DNA of 64,000 nucleotides from Bacteroidia bacterium (GTDB taxonomy: Bacteria > Bacteroidota > Bacteroidia > Chitinophagales > Saprospiraceae), in the NCBI GenBank assembly GCA_030430845.1, contig JAUIKE010000018.1, positions 1-64,000 on the forward strand, given 5' to 3'. The notes under the pieces were generated by a model that was given only the letters and a program-made list of their open reading frames with translations, was not told the DNA's origin and did not search any database. How positions within the stretch are numbered: position 1 is the first letter of the stretch; the number at the start of each line of letters is the position of its first letter. Position numbers and translations under genes: made by a program. Shown here one piece after another: positions 17,666 to 27,226 of the stretch.

Positions 17666-19459
17666 CTAGTTCATAACCAATTCGCCGACTTCAATTTTGA
17701 GTACGTTGATATTGTCGGCATGTGCACCTACGGATAATCCTTTGATGACCGGAGTGACTTTGTTGAAGTCATACTCGTCGCTTAGTTTATATTCCTGCTC
17801 CAGGCCGCCGCCATCACCCAACACCGCTGCTCGTTGCTCCCTGAGTTTAAACCTGCAGTCCGCATCATCCCGGAAAAGCTCGGCATGGTGGAAGCGGGCC
17901 CGGTTCACATTCGTGTCGGATACTCGCAGGCCGACCCCTGTAAGGATGCCATTTCCCGGTGCCTCGAATTCTATTTCTGCACCGCCATTATCATTAGCCT
18001 GCGGAGATTTGATGACCCGCTTGGGGCCCAGCGTGCCATCGGGGTTGACTTTCCTGACAATGATCCGCAAAATCCGCACCCTGTTTTTTCTAATGCCCAA
18101 CTCGTTGCTGACCGTGATTTTCATCCCTACTACTACTTCGTCCGCATTGGTCGTTCTTACACTGGCGTCTACACCTCCTGAGCCCTTTGAAACCGTGCGC
18201 GTATTAATGTTTTGGATTTTTTTAGGAATGTCGCAGCCTTCGCCTTTGAACTGACAGTCGCAGGCAGGCGCCACAAGGGGGACACAGTTTTCGAGTGTAT
18301 ATTGAGTAGAAACCCCATTCTTGATGATTTTATCTTCTAAAATCGTGCGGACCACATAAGAAAGGGGAACACCGGTACGAATATCGCCGCTTGTGGCCAA
18401 AAAATCAGCCAGTTCATTAATGTTACTCGTGACGGCCTGGATCAATTGCCCGGCCTCCCCACCTAAGGCAAAAGCTTTGACCCGAAGATCTTTCAACTCA
18501 CTTAGGATTTTAGTGCTGCCACCGCCACAATTTCCAGAAAAGCAGGCGTTCGCCGCAGCCTCGATGACAGAAGAAGATTCCGTCGATTCGATTAACAAGG
18601 CAAACTGCCGACCTACATTTACCGAACTGATGTAAGTCAATGGATTTTGAGGGCCAAAGTGAGGACGCAATTCTTCCACACTGACATTCGGATGGAAAAA
18701 ATCGGAAACCGTATTGGGACGATCAAATAGGATACTGTAATAAGATTGGTTGAGCAGGACGACGATCCGGTTGAACTTCTTTTCGATGTCGGTACTAAAT
18801 GATAAGGAGGCTTTGATTAGCTTAAGGGAAGAAGACTCCGCTTGTAAGGCTAATTCTAACTCTTCTTCTGCCTGTATTTGCTGAATGGTGAAATTGAACT
18901 TGGCCGGAACAATACCGGAATTTTCTCTCAACAGTTTATTGACGGTTTCGAAATAATTGCCAACCGAAAACTCTTCCATACTACCCGTTACCTGTTCAGA
19001 TCCGTTGAGGGTAGATATGGTCAGCTGACCTCCGCCACGCCGGACTGGTACCCGGTCAGGGGTACCTTTTGATAAAGACCCTCCTTGTAACAATATCCCC
19101 GCCACAATGACATCCGCATTGGGGTCGTAATTATGGAATTTTTCCGGGGCAATCGTGGCATCCACTTCCGTTTGGGTACAACTAAAAGTGATCCCATTTC
19201 TGTTCTCTTCAAAAACTGAGGTGGTAATGTCTTCCTTCGGAACCACTTCTTCCAGCTCACCGGCATTACCCAATAATTGTTCGATTTCATTATTGGTTTG
19301 TTCGGGGGATGGATCAAGTAGACTGACAGGTTCTTTTTCACAAGCTGTTAAGGAGCCTAATAGAATAACTGATGATAGCAAAAGTTTTGAAACCTTCGGT
19401 CTCAGGGATTTCATAATAGATTTCATTTTGGTTTTGAGTTTAGTGGATAATAAGAGCAA
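17666..19459 (-). CDS. Putative CDC-like (thiol-activated cytolysin superfamily) lipoprotein
   Basis: Lipobox LLGSLTAC; VIVAGILLQGGSLSKGTPDRVPVRR; FDRPNTVSDFFHPNVSVEEL; PLTYISSVNVGRQFALLIESTESSSVIEAAANA. Confidence 0.7.
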   Translation of the reverse strand: MLLLSTKLKTKMKSIMKSLRPKVSKLLLSSVILLGSLTACEKEPVSLLDPSPEQTNNEIEQLLGNAGELEEVVPKEDITTSVFEENRNGITFSCTQTEVDATIAPEKFHNYDPNADVIVAGILLQGGSLSKGTPDRVPVRRGGGQLTISTLNGSEQVTGSMEEFSVGNYFETVNKLLRENSGIVPAKFNFTIQQIQAEEELELALQAESSSLKLIKASLSFSTDIEKKFNRIVVLLNQSYYSILFDRPNTVSDFFHPNVSVEELRPHFGPQNPLTYISSVNVGRQFALLIESTESSSVIEAAANACFSGNCGGGSTKILSELKDLRVKAFALGGEAGQLIQAVTSNINELADFLATSGDIRTGVPLSYVVRTILEDKIIKNGVSTQYTLENCVPLVAPACDCQFKGEGCDIPKKIQNINTRTVSKGSGGVDASVRTTNADEVVVGMKITVSNELGIRKNRVRILRIIVRKVNPDGTLGPKRVIKSPQANDNGGAEIEFEAPGNGILTGVGLRVSDTNVNRARFHHAELFRDDADCRFKLREQRAAVLGDGGGLEQEYKLSDEYDFNKVTPVIKGLSVGAHADNINVLKIEVGELVMN

Positions 19460-19620
19460 GTTGCTGGAAAATTATGTAGTTAGAATCCACTCTTTGGGGG
19501 AGGTTTGGAAAACCCTCCAAAATGAGGATCTAGTAGAGAATTTGACGCAAAACTGCTACTTTTGAAAGATTCGAGCTAGTTAGCAATCACGAAAAGATCG
19601 AATTTTACCCTAAAAAAGAT

Positions 19621-20502
19621 ATGGTTCTTATTCCTCAACGATTATTCTCCGACGAACATGTCACCACTATCCTTCGGGATGGGAATACCTGTATTTTGTC
19701 AAAAGAATTGTCAGAGCCGCTATTGAGCAGAGAAGGTTATATTTCCAATCATGTGATTTCTATGGTGCTATCCGGCGAACAGCATATTCGGACTTATGAA
19801 GAGGAGCTGATAAAGGTAAAGGCCGGCCAGGCCCTGTTCGTGCCTCGAGGGATGTATTACGTTTCGGACCTTGTGCCGGAGGGTGGAACCTTCAGGAGCA
19901 TGCTCTTCTATTTTGACGACAGCATCATTCAGGAATTCCTTTCCAGCGTACGGGTGACGGAGTTGGATAAAAAAAAGCTGCCCAATCATATCAAATTTCA
20001 GGTAGAACCTGCAGTAAAACTCTTTTCTGAATCGATTCAAAGCATCTACCAAAATCACCAAATAAAAAACAAAAATTTCCTCCAGCTGAAATTGCTGGAA
20101 ATGCTTCACCTGATTCACGGACTAGTAGAAGAACAAAAGCTGGCCGACTTTCTCTTCCGACTGACGCTTCCTAAAAAAAGGAACATCAGGGCTTTTATGG
20201 AAAAAAACTACGATAAACCCCTGAAAATGGAAGATTACGCCTACCTGACCGGCCGCAGCCTCAGCACTTTCCGCCGGGATTTTAAAGCTTTTTACGATAC
20301 GACTCCTCAGCAGTGGGTCAAAGATAAACGCCTCGAAAAGGCCGTTCACCTTTTTCAACAAAAAGAAAAAAGCGTAACGGAGGTGTCCTATGAGGTGGGG
20401 TATGAAAACATCTCCTATTTCATCAAAGAGTTCAGGAAAAAAGTAGGTCAATCTCCAAAGCAGTATCAACTATCGATCCATCGGAATAATCTGGACAGCT
20501 AA
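19621..20502 (+). CDS. AraC-family transcriptional regulator
   Basis: GRSLSTFRRDFKAFYDTTPQQWVKDKRLEKAVHLF...VSYEVGYENISYFIKEFRKKVGQSPKQY. Confidence 0.93.
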   Translation: MVLIPQRLFSDEHVTTILRDGNTCILSKELSEPLLSREGYISNHVISMVLSGEQHIRTYEEELIKVKAGQALFVPRGMYYVSDLVPEGGTFRSMLFYFDDSIIQEFLSSVRVTELDKKKLPNHIKFQVEPAVKLFSESIQSIYQNHQIKNKNFLQLKLLEMLHLIHGLVEEQKLADFLFRLTLPKKRNIRAFMEKNYDKPLKMEDYAYLTGRSLSTFRRDFKAFYDTTPQQWVKDKRLEKAVHLFQQKEKSVTEVSYEVGYENISYFIKEFRKKVGQSPKQYQLSIHRNNLDS

Positions 20503-20644
20503 GCATACTCAAACAGTGTTTTTCAGCGGAAGTCCCCGCCTGCCATAGAATTTTCAGCGGGCAGGTGTGTCAAAAGAAGCTAAGTTTCTAAGTTGGCTGT
20601 CCTCCCCTGGGAAATGATTAAGAAACAAATAAAAAAATACAATA

Positions 20645-21514
20645 ATGAACATCACATTCATCGGGCTCGGAATCATGGGTAGCCGCATGGCCGCCAATTT
20701 ATTAAAAAACGGTGTTAAACTAACAGTCTACAATCGCTCTAGTCCAGCAGCGGAAGCGCTCGGACAAGAGGGAGCGAACATGGCCGGCTCTGTTTCGGAA
20801 GCCGTCGAAAATGCCGACCTCGTTTTCAGCATGCTGTCCACACCGGAAGTGGTCGCTTCCATTTTTTTTGGAGAAAAAGGCGCCCTATCTGACATGAAAC
20901 CGAATGCTATTTGGGCAGATTGTACCACTGTTAATCCTTCGTTCAGTTTGCAGGCGGCGGAAGAGGCGAAAAAACATGGCATTCGCTTTCTGGATACTCC
21001 GGTAGCCGGCACCAAACCCCAAGCTCAAAATGCCGAACTGGTCTTTTTTGTAGGCGGGGAACAAAACTTGCTGGAGGAAATAGAACCTTATCTGCAACAT
21101 ATGGGTAATAAAATCCTGAACATTGGAGAAACCGCTAAGGGAAGCTCTTTTAAAATGCTAATCAATATTATGCTGGCGCAGTCCATGCTGATCTTTTCAG
21201 AAGCCATTCTTTTAGGTGATAAAATGGACATCGACAAAGACTTTTTGCTGAATGTGATCCCAAACCTGGTGGTGTCAGCACCCTTCACTAAATTCAAAGC
21301 AGAAATGATCCGCTCCGGTGATTATGAGGTACAGTTTCCGCTGGAGTGGATGCAGAAAGACCTGCACCTGGCGGCCGTCACGGCTTATGAATTACAACAA
21401 CCCCTGTTTCTGGCCAATTTGACCAAGGAGGTTTACGCCGCTGCTAACCAAAGCGGCTTGGGAAGAATGGATTTTGCCGCTATTCATCAATATTTGGAGG
21501 GGGCAAGTAATTAA
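20645..21514 (+). CDS. NAD(P)-dependent oxidoreductase, 3-hydroxyisobutyrate dehydrogenase family
   Basis: FIGLGIMGSRMAANLLKNG; LDTPVAGTKPQAQNAELVFFVGG. Confidence 0.92.
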   Translation: MNITFIGLGIMGSRMAANLLKNGVKLTVYNRSSPAAEALGQEGANMAGSVSEAVENADLVFSMLSTPEVVASIFFGEKGALSDMKPNAIWADCTTVNPSFSLQAAEEAKKHGIRFLDTPVAGTKPQAQNAELVFFVGGEQNLLEEIEPYLQHMGNKILNIGETAKGSSFKMLINIMLAQSMLIFSEAILLGDKMDIDKDFLLNVIPNLVVSAPFTKFKAEMIRSGDYEVQFPLEWMQKDLHLAAVTAYELQQPLFLANLTKEVYAAANQSGLGRMDFAAIHQYLEGASN

Positions 21515-21566
21515 AATAATGGTACAAAATAGCAGCTGTTTCGCCTGCTATTTTGTATCATTATTT
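21514..21566. terminator. Imperfect long hairpin
   Basis: aaataatggtacaaaatagcag...ctgctattttgtatcattattt. Confidence 0.7.
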
Positions 21567-22107
21567 CATGAAAACATATATAGCGCTCCTTCGGGGTATC
21601 AACGTCAGTGGCCAGAAGAAAATCAAAATGGCTGACCTTCGTGCCATGTTAAATAAACTGAATCTGGAAAACGTGCAGACTTATATCCAAAGCGGGAACA
21701 TCGTTTTTCAGCATCCCGAAACGGCTGAAACCGAATTGGAAAAAATGATCGAACAAACCATCCAGGCACATTACGACTTCCATGTTCCCACCATGGTCCG
21801 TTTGCCTGAAGACTTTCAATATGCCATCGATCATAACCCTTTTCTCGAAGATTCAGATAAAGACATCAAACGGCAATACATCACTTTTTTAGCCGAAAAA
21901 CCGGAAGAAGAACACATCCAGACCCTAAAACAAGTTAATTACGAGCCGGAAGAATATGTGATCGACGGGCGCATCATCTTCTTTTTCTCGCCAAACGGAT
22001 ATGGCCGGGCTAAGATGAACAACAATTTTTTCGAAAACAAATTGAAGGTCAAAGCGACCACCCGAAACTGGAAAACCGTGAATAAACTGTTGGAGATGAC
22101 GCAATAA
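21553..22107 (+). CDS. DUF1697 domain-containing protein
   Basis: YIALLRGINVSGQKKIKMADLRAMLNKLNLENVQTYIQSGNIVF. Confidence 0.93.
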   Translation: MYHYFMKTYIALLRGINVSGQKKIKMADLRAMLNKLNLENVQTYIQSGNIVFQHPETAETELEKMIEQTIQAHYDFHVPTMVRLPEDFQYAIDHNPFLEDSDKDIKRQYITFLAEKPEEEHIQTLKQVNYEPEEYVIDGRIIFFFSPNGYGRAKMNNNFFENKLKVKATTRNWKTVNKLLEMTQ

Positions 22108-22161
22108 AAGGCATAAAATCGTAATTTGGGGGTATAGCCAAATTACAACTTTATGCCTTTT
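22106..22161. terminator. Hairpin whose right arm contains the start codon of the next gene
   Basis: aaaaggcataaaatcgtaatttggg...ccaaattacaactttatgcctttt; ATG at 22153. Confidence 0.75.
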
Positions 22162-22986
22162 TCAATTCAACATCATCAGCTTACACTCCACGGAACTTCC
22201 TGGACCGTTGAAAATGCCAAAGCCAATATCTGCCTTATCCACGGTTTTGGAGAACACATCGGCCGCTATCAACATGTAGCCGAAATATTTAATAAGCATC
22301 ATCTAAATCTCTTTGCCCTGGACCTGATCGGGCACGGCCAATCAGAAGGGAAAAGAGGGGACATTCCTTCTTTTCAGGCCTTTTTGGAGGAAGTGGATTT
22401 ACTGCGAAAAAAAGCAGCAGAAGATCAGCCCGGCTTGCCGACTTTCCTGTATGGCCATAGTATGGGCGGCTGTATCGTCAGTAAATATGTATTGTCGAAA
22501 GATGTGGCGGACTTAAGCGGTGCCTTGATCACTTCCCCCTGGCTGCGCCTGGCTACTCCGGCCCCGAAAATTAAGGCAGCAGCTGGAAAGTTTTTGTTGA
22601 AAATAGGGGTTAATATAACCGAAAAAGCGGACCTGGACCCCGATGATCTATCCCGCGACCTGAGCGTCGGGAAAGATTATATCAGTGACCCACTCGTGCA
22701 TGATAAGATCAGTGCACGTACCTTTGTTGAAACGAGTGCCACTGGCGAATGGGTCCTTGAGCATGCCACTCAGAATAAAATCCCGCTGCTGATCGCTCAT
22801 GGCGACGCGGATCAGATCACAGATTATTCGGCATCGAAAACATTCGCCAAAAAAGCCGGCCAACTAGCTGCCTTTCATCCCTGGGAGGGGGCGAGGCACG
22901 AAACTCAGAACGAAACCAATAAGAAGGAGGTTATCGAATTTTATGCGAATTGGTTTTTGAAGCAATTAAAAGCTGCGGCTGGCTAA
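22153..22986 (+). CDS. Lysophospholipase/monoacylglycerol lipase-like alpha/beta hydrolase
   Basis: ICLIHGFGEHIGRYQHVAEIF, DLIGHGQSEGKRG, YGHSMGGCI. Confidence 0.92.
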   Translation: MPFSIQHHQLTLHGTSWTVENAKANICLIHGFGEHIGRYQHVAEIFNKHHLNLFALDLIGHGQSEGKRGDIPSFQAFLEEVDLLRKKAAEDQPGLPTFLYGHSMGGCIVSKYVLSKDVADLSGALITSPWLRLATPAPKIKAAAGKFLLKIGVNITEKADLDPDDLSRDLSVGKDYISDPLVHDKISARTFVETSATGEWVLEHATQNKIPLLIAHGDADQITDYSASKTFAKKAGQLAAFHPWEGARHETQNETNKKEVIEFYANWFLKQLKAAAG

Positions 22987-23129
22987 GTTTTAGCCTGATC
23001 TAGGCTGTTAGAACCTAGAAGAATGCAGGCAAAATAAGCAGCGGAAATTAACCTTAACCTGCGTCTATTAGCAGTGAAAGGGGTCCTTGTTTAAGTACTC
23101 TTAGTTGAAAACATGTAATTCTTAATTCC

Positions 23130-23609
23130 ATGGAAAACTTAACTTATTCCATCCTCGAAGCTCAAAGTGAACAACACTTCCAAACGGGGGCAGCTATGTT
23201 CCGCGAATATGCCAATGCTATTGAAGTAGACCTCTGTTTCCAAAATTTTGAAAAAGAACTACAGGAGATCCATCTACAATATGCCAGACCGGCCGGCTGC
23301 TTGTTTTTGGTCCAGTCAGGAAAAGGAGAATATGTCGGTTGCGGAGCCATCCGGAGAATAGATGATGCCACAGCCGAACTAAAACGTATGTACGTCCGAC
23401 CCGCTGCCAGAGGACTGGGCCTCGGCCGTCAATTGCTTCAAAAAGCTATCCAGGCAGCTCAGGAATTGCAATATGAAAAAATACGACTGGATACCATGCC
23501 CTTTATGGAGAGTGCCATCCGTTTGTATGAAAAAATGGGGTTTTACCTGATCGAATCTTACCGGCACAACCCACATGAAGGAGTGAAGTATTATGAAAAA
23601 AACTTGTAA
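23130..23609 (+). CDS. GNAT-family N-acetyltransferase
   Basis: AELKRMYVRPAARGLGLGRQLLQKAIQAAQELQYEKIRLDTMPFMESAIRLYEKMGF. Confidence 0.94.
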   Translation: MENLTYSILEAQSEQHFQTGAAMFREYANAIEVDLCFQNFEKELQEIHLQYARPAGCLFLVQSGKGEYVGCGAIRRIDDATAELKRMYVRPAARGLGLGRQLLQKAIQAAQELQYEKIRLDTMPFMESAIRLYEKMGFYLIESYRHNPHEGVKYYEKNL

Positions 23610-23644
23610 GGTGCTGTCAGTTTTTTACAAAAAAATCCTAAACC

Positions 23645-24805
23645 ATGCCCTTGGATCCAATAACTTACCAAAAAGTCCTTCACACTGAGCATCACCTTAA
23701 AATGCGCCAAGTGACCGACCCGCCTGCTGACGATGTAATCCGCCAGCTTCTTGAGCAGGACGGGCCGGAGAAAGGGAAAAAGTTATTTGATCTACTCATC
23801 TCCAATATTCGTCTACCTAAGAACCAATTACCTGAACCTGTTCTTAATTTTATCCAAACCCATCAGAAACTTCCGGATTGGGCTGACCCTCAAAAGATCC
23901 AACTGGCGCATGATTTATTCAGGGACCATGGACCTAAGTTTTTGGTTTTTTTATATTTCAAATCCTTACCCACTATGTATTCCTGTGCTAATGGCGCGCA
24001 GGTTTTGGTTCAAACAGGTCGATTGACTCATGATCCGGAGGCTATCGAAATCTTTAGCAGACGTATCGCCGAGACCGGGCAGTTCCTGATCGATGTCATG
24101 ACAGAGGGAGGGATGCAAGAGGGAGGTGTGGGCATTGATTCGGCCTTAAGGGTCCGGTTAATACATGCGGCCATCCGGAGCTTTATTCCTCCGGGACATT
24201 GGGACGATTCAAGGCTCGGCAAGCCAATCAATCAGGCTGACATGGCCACGACCCTCATGACGTTCAGCGTTTCCATGTTAGATGGAATGGATATTCTTCA
24301 GGTCCAGGAAACGGAAGAGAAAAAGGAGGCCTATATTCACCTGTGGGCAGTAGTGGGGCATTTAATGGGCATTCATCCGGAGCTTCTGCCCCCCAATGTA
24401 GCGGAAGGGAAGAAGTACTTGCAGTTTACACTTGCGCAGGAATCTCGTTCTTCCGAAGCGGGAATCATGTTAACCAACGCCTTGACAAACTTTGTAGATG
24501 GCAATTTAGATTTAAAAATTTTAGATGAATTACCCGAATCTTTGATTACTTTGCTGGTAGGCAAAGAATTGGCCGGTAAGATTGGAATTGAGAATAAAGG
24601 GTGCCTGGGATTCATTCTGCCCTCCTTTTTGTCAAAACTCTTCGGGTTAGGTGAAAAATTAGAGGATCGCTTTCCCAAAATTCGATCCGTTTTCGATGAA
24701 ATATCTTTTCTTTTGGCAAAGAAAATGGTAGGCTATTTTAACAAAAAGAAAAACATGGAGTTTCATGTACCAAGATATTTAAAGAAGGAGTGGGGCATGG
24801 AATAA
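23645..24805 (+). CDS. Oxygenase MpaB/DUF2236 family protein
   Basis: FLYFKSLPTMYSCANGAQVLVQTGRL; RVRLIHAAIRSFIPPGHWD; HLWAVVGHLMGI. Confidence 0.75.
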   Translation: MPLDPITYQKVLHTEHHLKMRQVTDPPADDVIRQLLEQDGPEKGKKLFDLLISNIRLPKNQLPEPVLNFIQTHQKLPDWADPQKIQLAHDLFRDHGPKFLVFLYFKSLPTMYSCANGAQVLVQTGRLTHDPEAIEIFSRRIAETGQFLIDVMTEGGMQEGGVGIDSALRVRLIHAAIRSFIPPGHWDDSRLGKPINQADMATTLMTFSVSMLDGMDILQVQETEEKKEAYIHLWAVVGHLMGIHPELLPPNVAEGKKYLQFTLAQESRSSEAGIMLTNALTNFVDGNLDLKILDELPESLITLLVGKELAGKIGIENKGCLGFILPSFLSKLFGLGEKLEDRFPKIRSVFDEISFLLAKKMVGYFNKKKNMEFHVPRYLKKEWGME

Positions 24806-24845
24806 GATAAGTTTTGCCGCGTAAAGCGACGAAAAAAAGTATAAA

Positions 24846-26240
24846 ATGAAAAAAACAATTGTCATCCTAGCCTTAATCGGCTTAAGTGTAGTTGCTGTAC
24901 TGAGCTTCACCAAAAAATCATCTGAGGCCTCTCCGGCTGAAAACTATGAAAAATACTGCGCCGGCTGTCATGGCGAACGTCTCGAAAGCTTCGTCAACCG
25001 GAAATGGCTGTACGGGAATTCCTGGCGGGAAGTACGAGCCTCCATTAAAGATGGGATTGTAGAGGACGGCATGCCTGCCTACGACACTACTTTTTCCAAT
25101 TCTGAAATCGATGAGCTGACCAGCTACATCCTTCGTGGCCTGGAAAACTTCACAGCCGGTGATTTCAATGAAAAACGGGACTGGACCGAAGGGCTTATCC
25201 AAACAGAGGAACAATCCTTCAGACTAGAAGAAGTAATCAGTGGATTGAGAAGCCCCTGGGGGATGACTTTCCTGCCGAATGGAGATATGCTGGTGACGGA
25301 TAAGTTCGGGACCTTGTATCGCCACAATCAAAAAGAGGGCCTCCAGGAGATCAAGGGAACTCCGGAGGTGGTGTCCCGCGGGCAAGGCGGACTGATGGAC
25401 GTAGAACTACATCCCGATTTTGAAAAAAACAACTGGATCTATCTGACCTACTCCAAAAAAGGAAACGGCAATACCGCTACTACAGCAGTATTGCGAGCTC
25501 AGCTTCAGGGCAACCAGCTAAAAAAGAGCGAGATCATTTTTGAAGCTTTGCCTTATTTATCTACTCGGCATCATTACGGATCCCGGCTCGAGTTTGATCG
25601 GGATGGATACTTGTACGTTTCTGTAGGAGACAGAGGTCGTCGAAACGAGAATCCGCAATCCATCAATAATTTCTGCGGAAAAATTCACCGGATTCACGAT
25701 GATGGAAGTATTCCAAAAGATAACCCTTTTGTCAACGATAAAAAAGCTGCCGGCTCCATCTATTCATACGGCCACCGAAATCCTCAGGGCCTGGCCATGC
25801 ATCCCGAAACCGGCCGAATATGGGAGCATGAGCATGGCCCGCGCGGCGGGGACGAACTCAACTTGATCCAAAAAGGAGAAAACTTTGGCTGGCCGGTCAT
25901 CTCTTACGGCATTAATTATAACGGAACGATTTTTACGGACGAAACCGTCAAAGAAGGTATGTTGCAACCTAAAAAGTACTGGGTGCCTTCCATCGCTCCC
26001 TGTGGCATGACCTTTGTTAGCGGTGACCGCTACCCCAACTGGAAAAATGATGTGTTGGTGGGTTCTTTGCGGTTCCAATACATAGCTCGTGTCCAGTTGG
26101 ATGGTGAGGAAGTAGTCGCTGAGGAACCTATTCTGAAAAACATCGGCCGTATCCGTGATATCCAGATGAGCCGGGACGGATACATCTATTTTTCGGTAGA
26201 AGAGCCAGGAGTCGTCTATAAAATAGTGCCTGTAAAATAG
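24846..26240 (+). CDS. PQQ-dependent sugar dehydrogenase with N-terminal cytochrome c domain
   Basis: KYCAGCHGERL; LRSPWGMTFLPNGDMLVTDKFG; EHEHGPRGGDELNLI. Confidence 0.93.
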   Translation: MKKTIVILALIGLSVVAVLSFTKKSSEASPAENYEKYCAGCHGERLESFVNRKWLYGNSWREVRASIKDGIVEDGMPAYDTTFSNSEIDELTSYILRGLENFTAGDFNEKRDWTEGLIQTEEQSFRLEEVISGLRSPWGMTFLPNGDMLVTDKFGTLYRHNQKEGLQEIKGTPEVVSRGQGGLMDVELHPDFEKNNWIYLTYSKKGNGNTATTAVLRAQLQGNQLKKSEIIFEALPYLSTRHHYGSRLEFDRDGYLYVSVGDRGRRNENPQSINNFCGKIHRIHDDGSIPKDNPFVNDKKAAGSIYSYGHRNPQGLAMHPETGRIWEHEHGPRGGDELNLIQKGENFGWPVISYGINYNGTIFTDETVKEGMLQPKKYWVPSIAPCGMTFVSGDRYPNWKNDVLVGSLRFQYIARVQLDGEEVVAEEPILKNIGRIRDIQMSRDGYIYFSVEEPGVVYKIVPVK

Positions 26241-26246
26241 GGAAGA

Positions 26247-26819
26247 ATGAGTCTGGATGCCAAAACTCACAAGTCTTTGCCCCCTGTCCTTATCCTCCAC
26301 ACTGATGATGTCGGCAACGAACATGAGGCTATCCGGCAAACCCTCGAATATTTCGGTTATGAGGTGTTTAATAAGGCTATAGGCCGACCGGCTGATTTTG
26401 TGGATTTTATCAGTGGGAAAAATGAATGGAGTGCCCGATTTCCGATTTGGGTACTATCTGTTCATGGAGAAGAAGGACGAATTATTATGCCGGAATTAGG
26501 GAACGACGTTTATTTTGAGGGGGAGCCGCGAGTTCCTATTGGTCCTGAGTTACTTTCCAGGCATGCTCGTTTTTCCGGCCAATGTGTCCTTACCACTGGC
26601 TGTAGCCTGGGAAGTGGTCAGATGGCTCGTGCATTCATCGAAAATGGGGCCGATTCTTTTATTGCTCCAGCGGATTACATCGAAGGAAACGCCGCCTTGC
26701 TTTTTATCCACCACTTCTTCTACCAACTCACTCTGGATACATCCGATAAAAGAACCGCTTTCCTACAGGCACAGGGAATTGACAAAGAAACCCGTATGTT
26801 CACCTGGAAGGAGAAGTGA
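26247..26819 (+). CDS. Small stand-alone caspase/CHAT-like protein (putative)
   Basis: WVLSVHGEEGRI ... CVLTTGCSLGSGQMARAFIENGADSFIAPADYIEGNAALLFIHHFFYQL. Confidence 0.45.
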   Translation: MSLDAKTHKSLPPVLILHTDDVGNEHEAIRQTLEYFGYEVFNKAIGRPADFVDFISGKNEWSARFPIWVLSVHGEEGRIIMPELGNDVYFEGEPRVPIGPELLSRHARFSGQCVLTTGCSLGSGQMARAFIENGADSFIAPADYIEGNAALLFIHHFFYQLTLDTSDKRTAFLQAQGIDKETRMFTWKEK

Positions 26820-26859
26820 AATCGAAGCAATTACTGATGTTACACATTTATTGAGATAA

Positions 26860-27027
26860 GTGCCGCTGCTCCCAGATGGGCCGTATGGCTGCAGCTTAGG
26901 AAGCTTTCGCCCCCCTGCGGCTATCAAGCCATGTCCTATAAACCGCGGAGCGGTGACAGCTTCTTGCCTACGGTGTCAACCGTAGGTATAAAGATAGGGG
27001 TCAAATAAAGCTGCAGCGCAGCGGCAC
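26860..27027. repeat. Structured intergenic element with 10-bp terminal inverted repeats
   Basis: gtgccgctgc (26860-26869) / gcagcggcac (27018-27027); internal hairpin cctacggt-gtca-accgtagg. Confidence 0.6.
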
Positions 27028-27226
27028 ATTTAATATTTTTTTTTAAAAGTGGGTAATCTCAGTCAACTAGAAGATCAAACAGTGAAAAGCAGCAGCTGTC
27101 AGTTGTAGGCAGTGTCCTATATGACTGCTCTGCTATATTAATAGATGATTGTTTCCTGTTTTTTTCGTCATTGGAACGAATCAAATTAAAAGCGGGTTGT
27201 ACTGCCAATAACCGACATCAAAACTC

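Noticed and set aside
17697-18254. 185-aa plus-strand ORF inside the CDC-like gene
   Set aside because: Antisense shadow of a well-supported coding frame; low-complexity Ser/Pro composition and no family motif.
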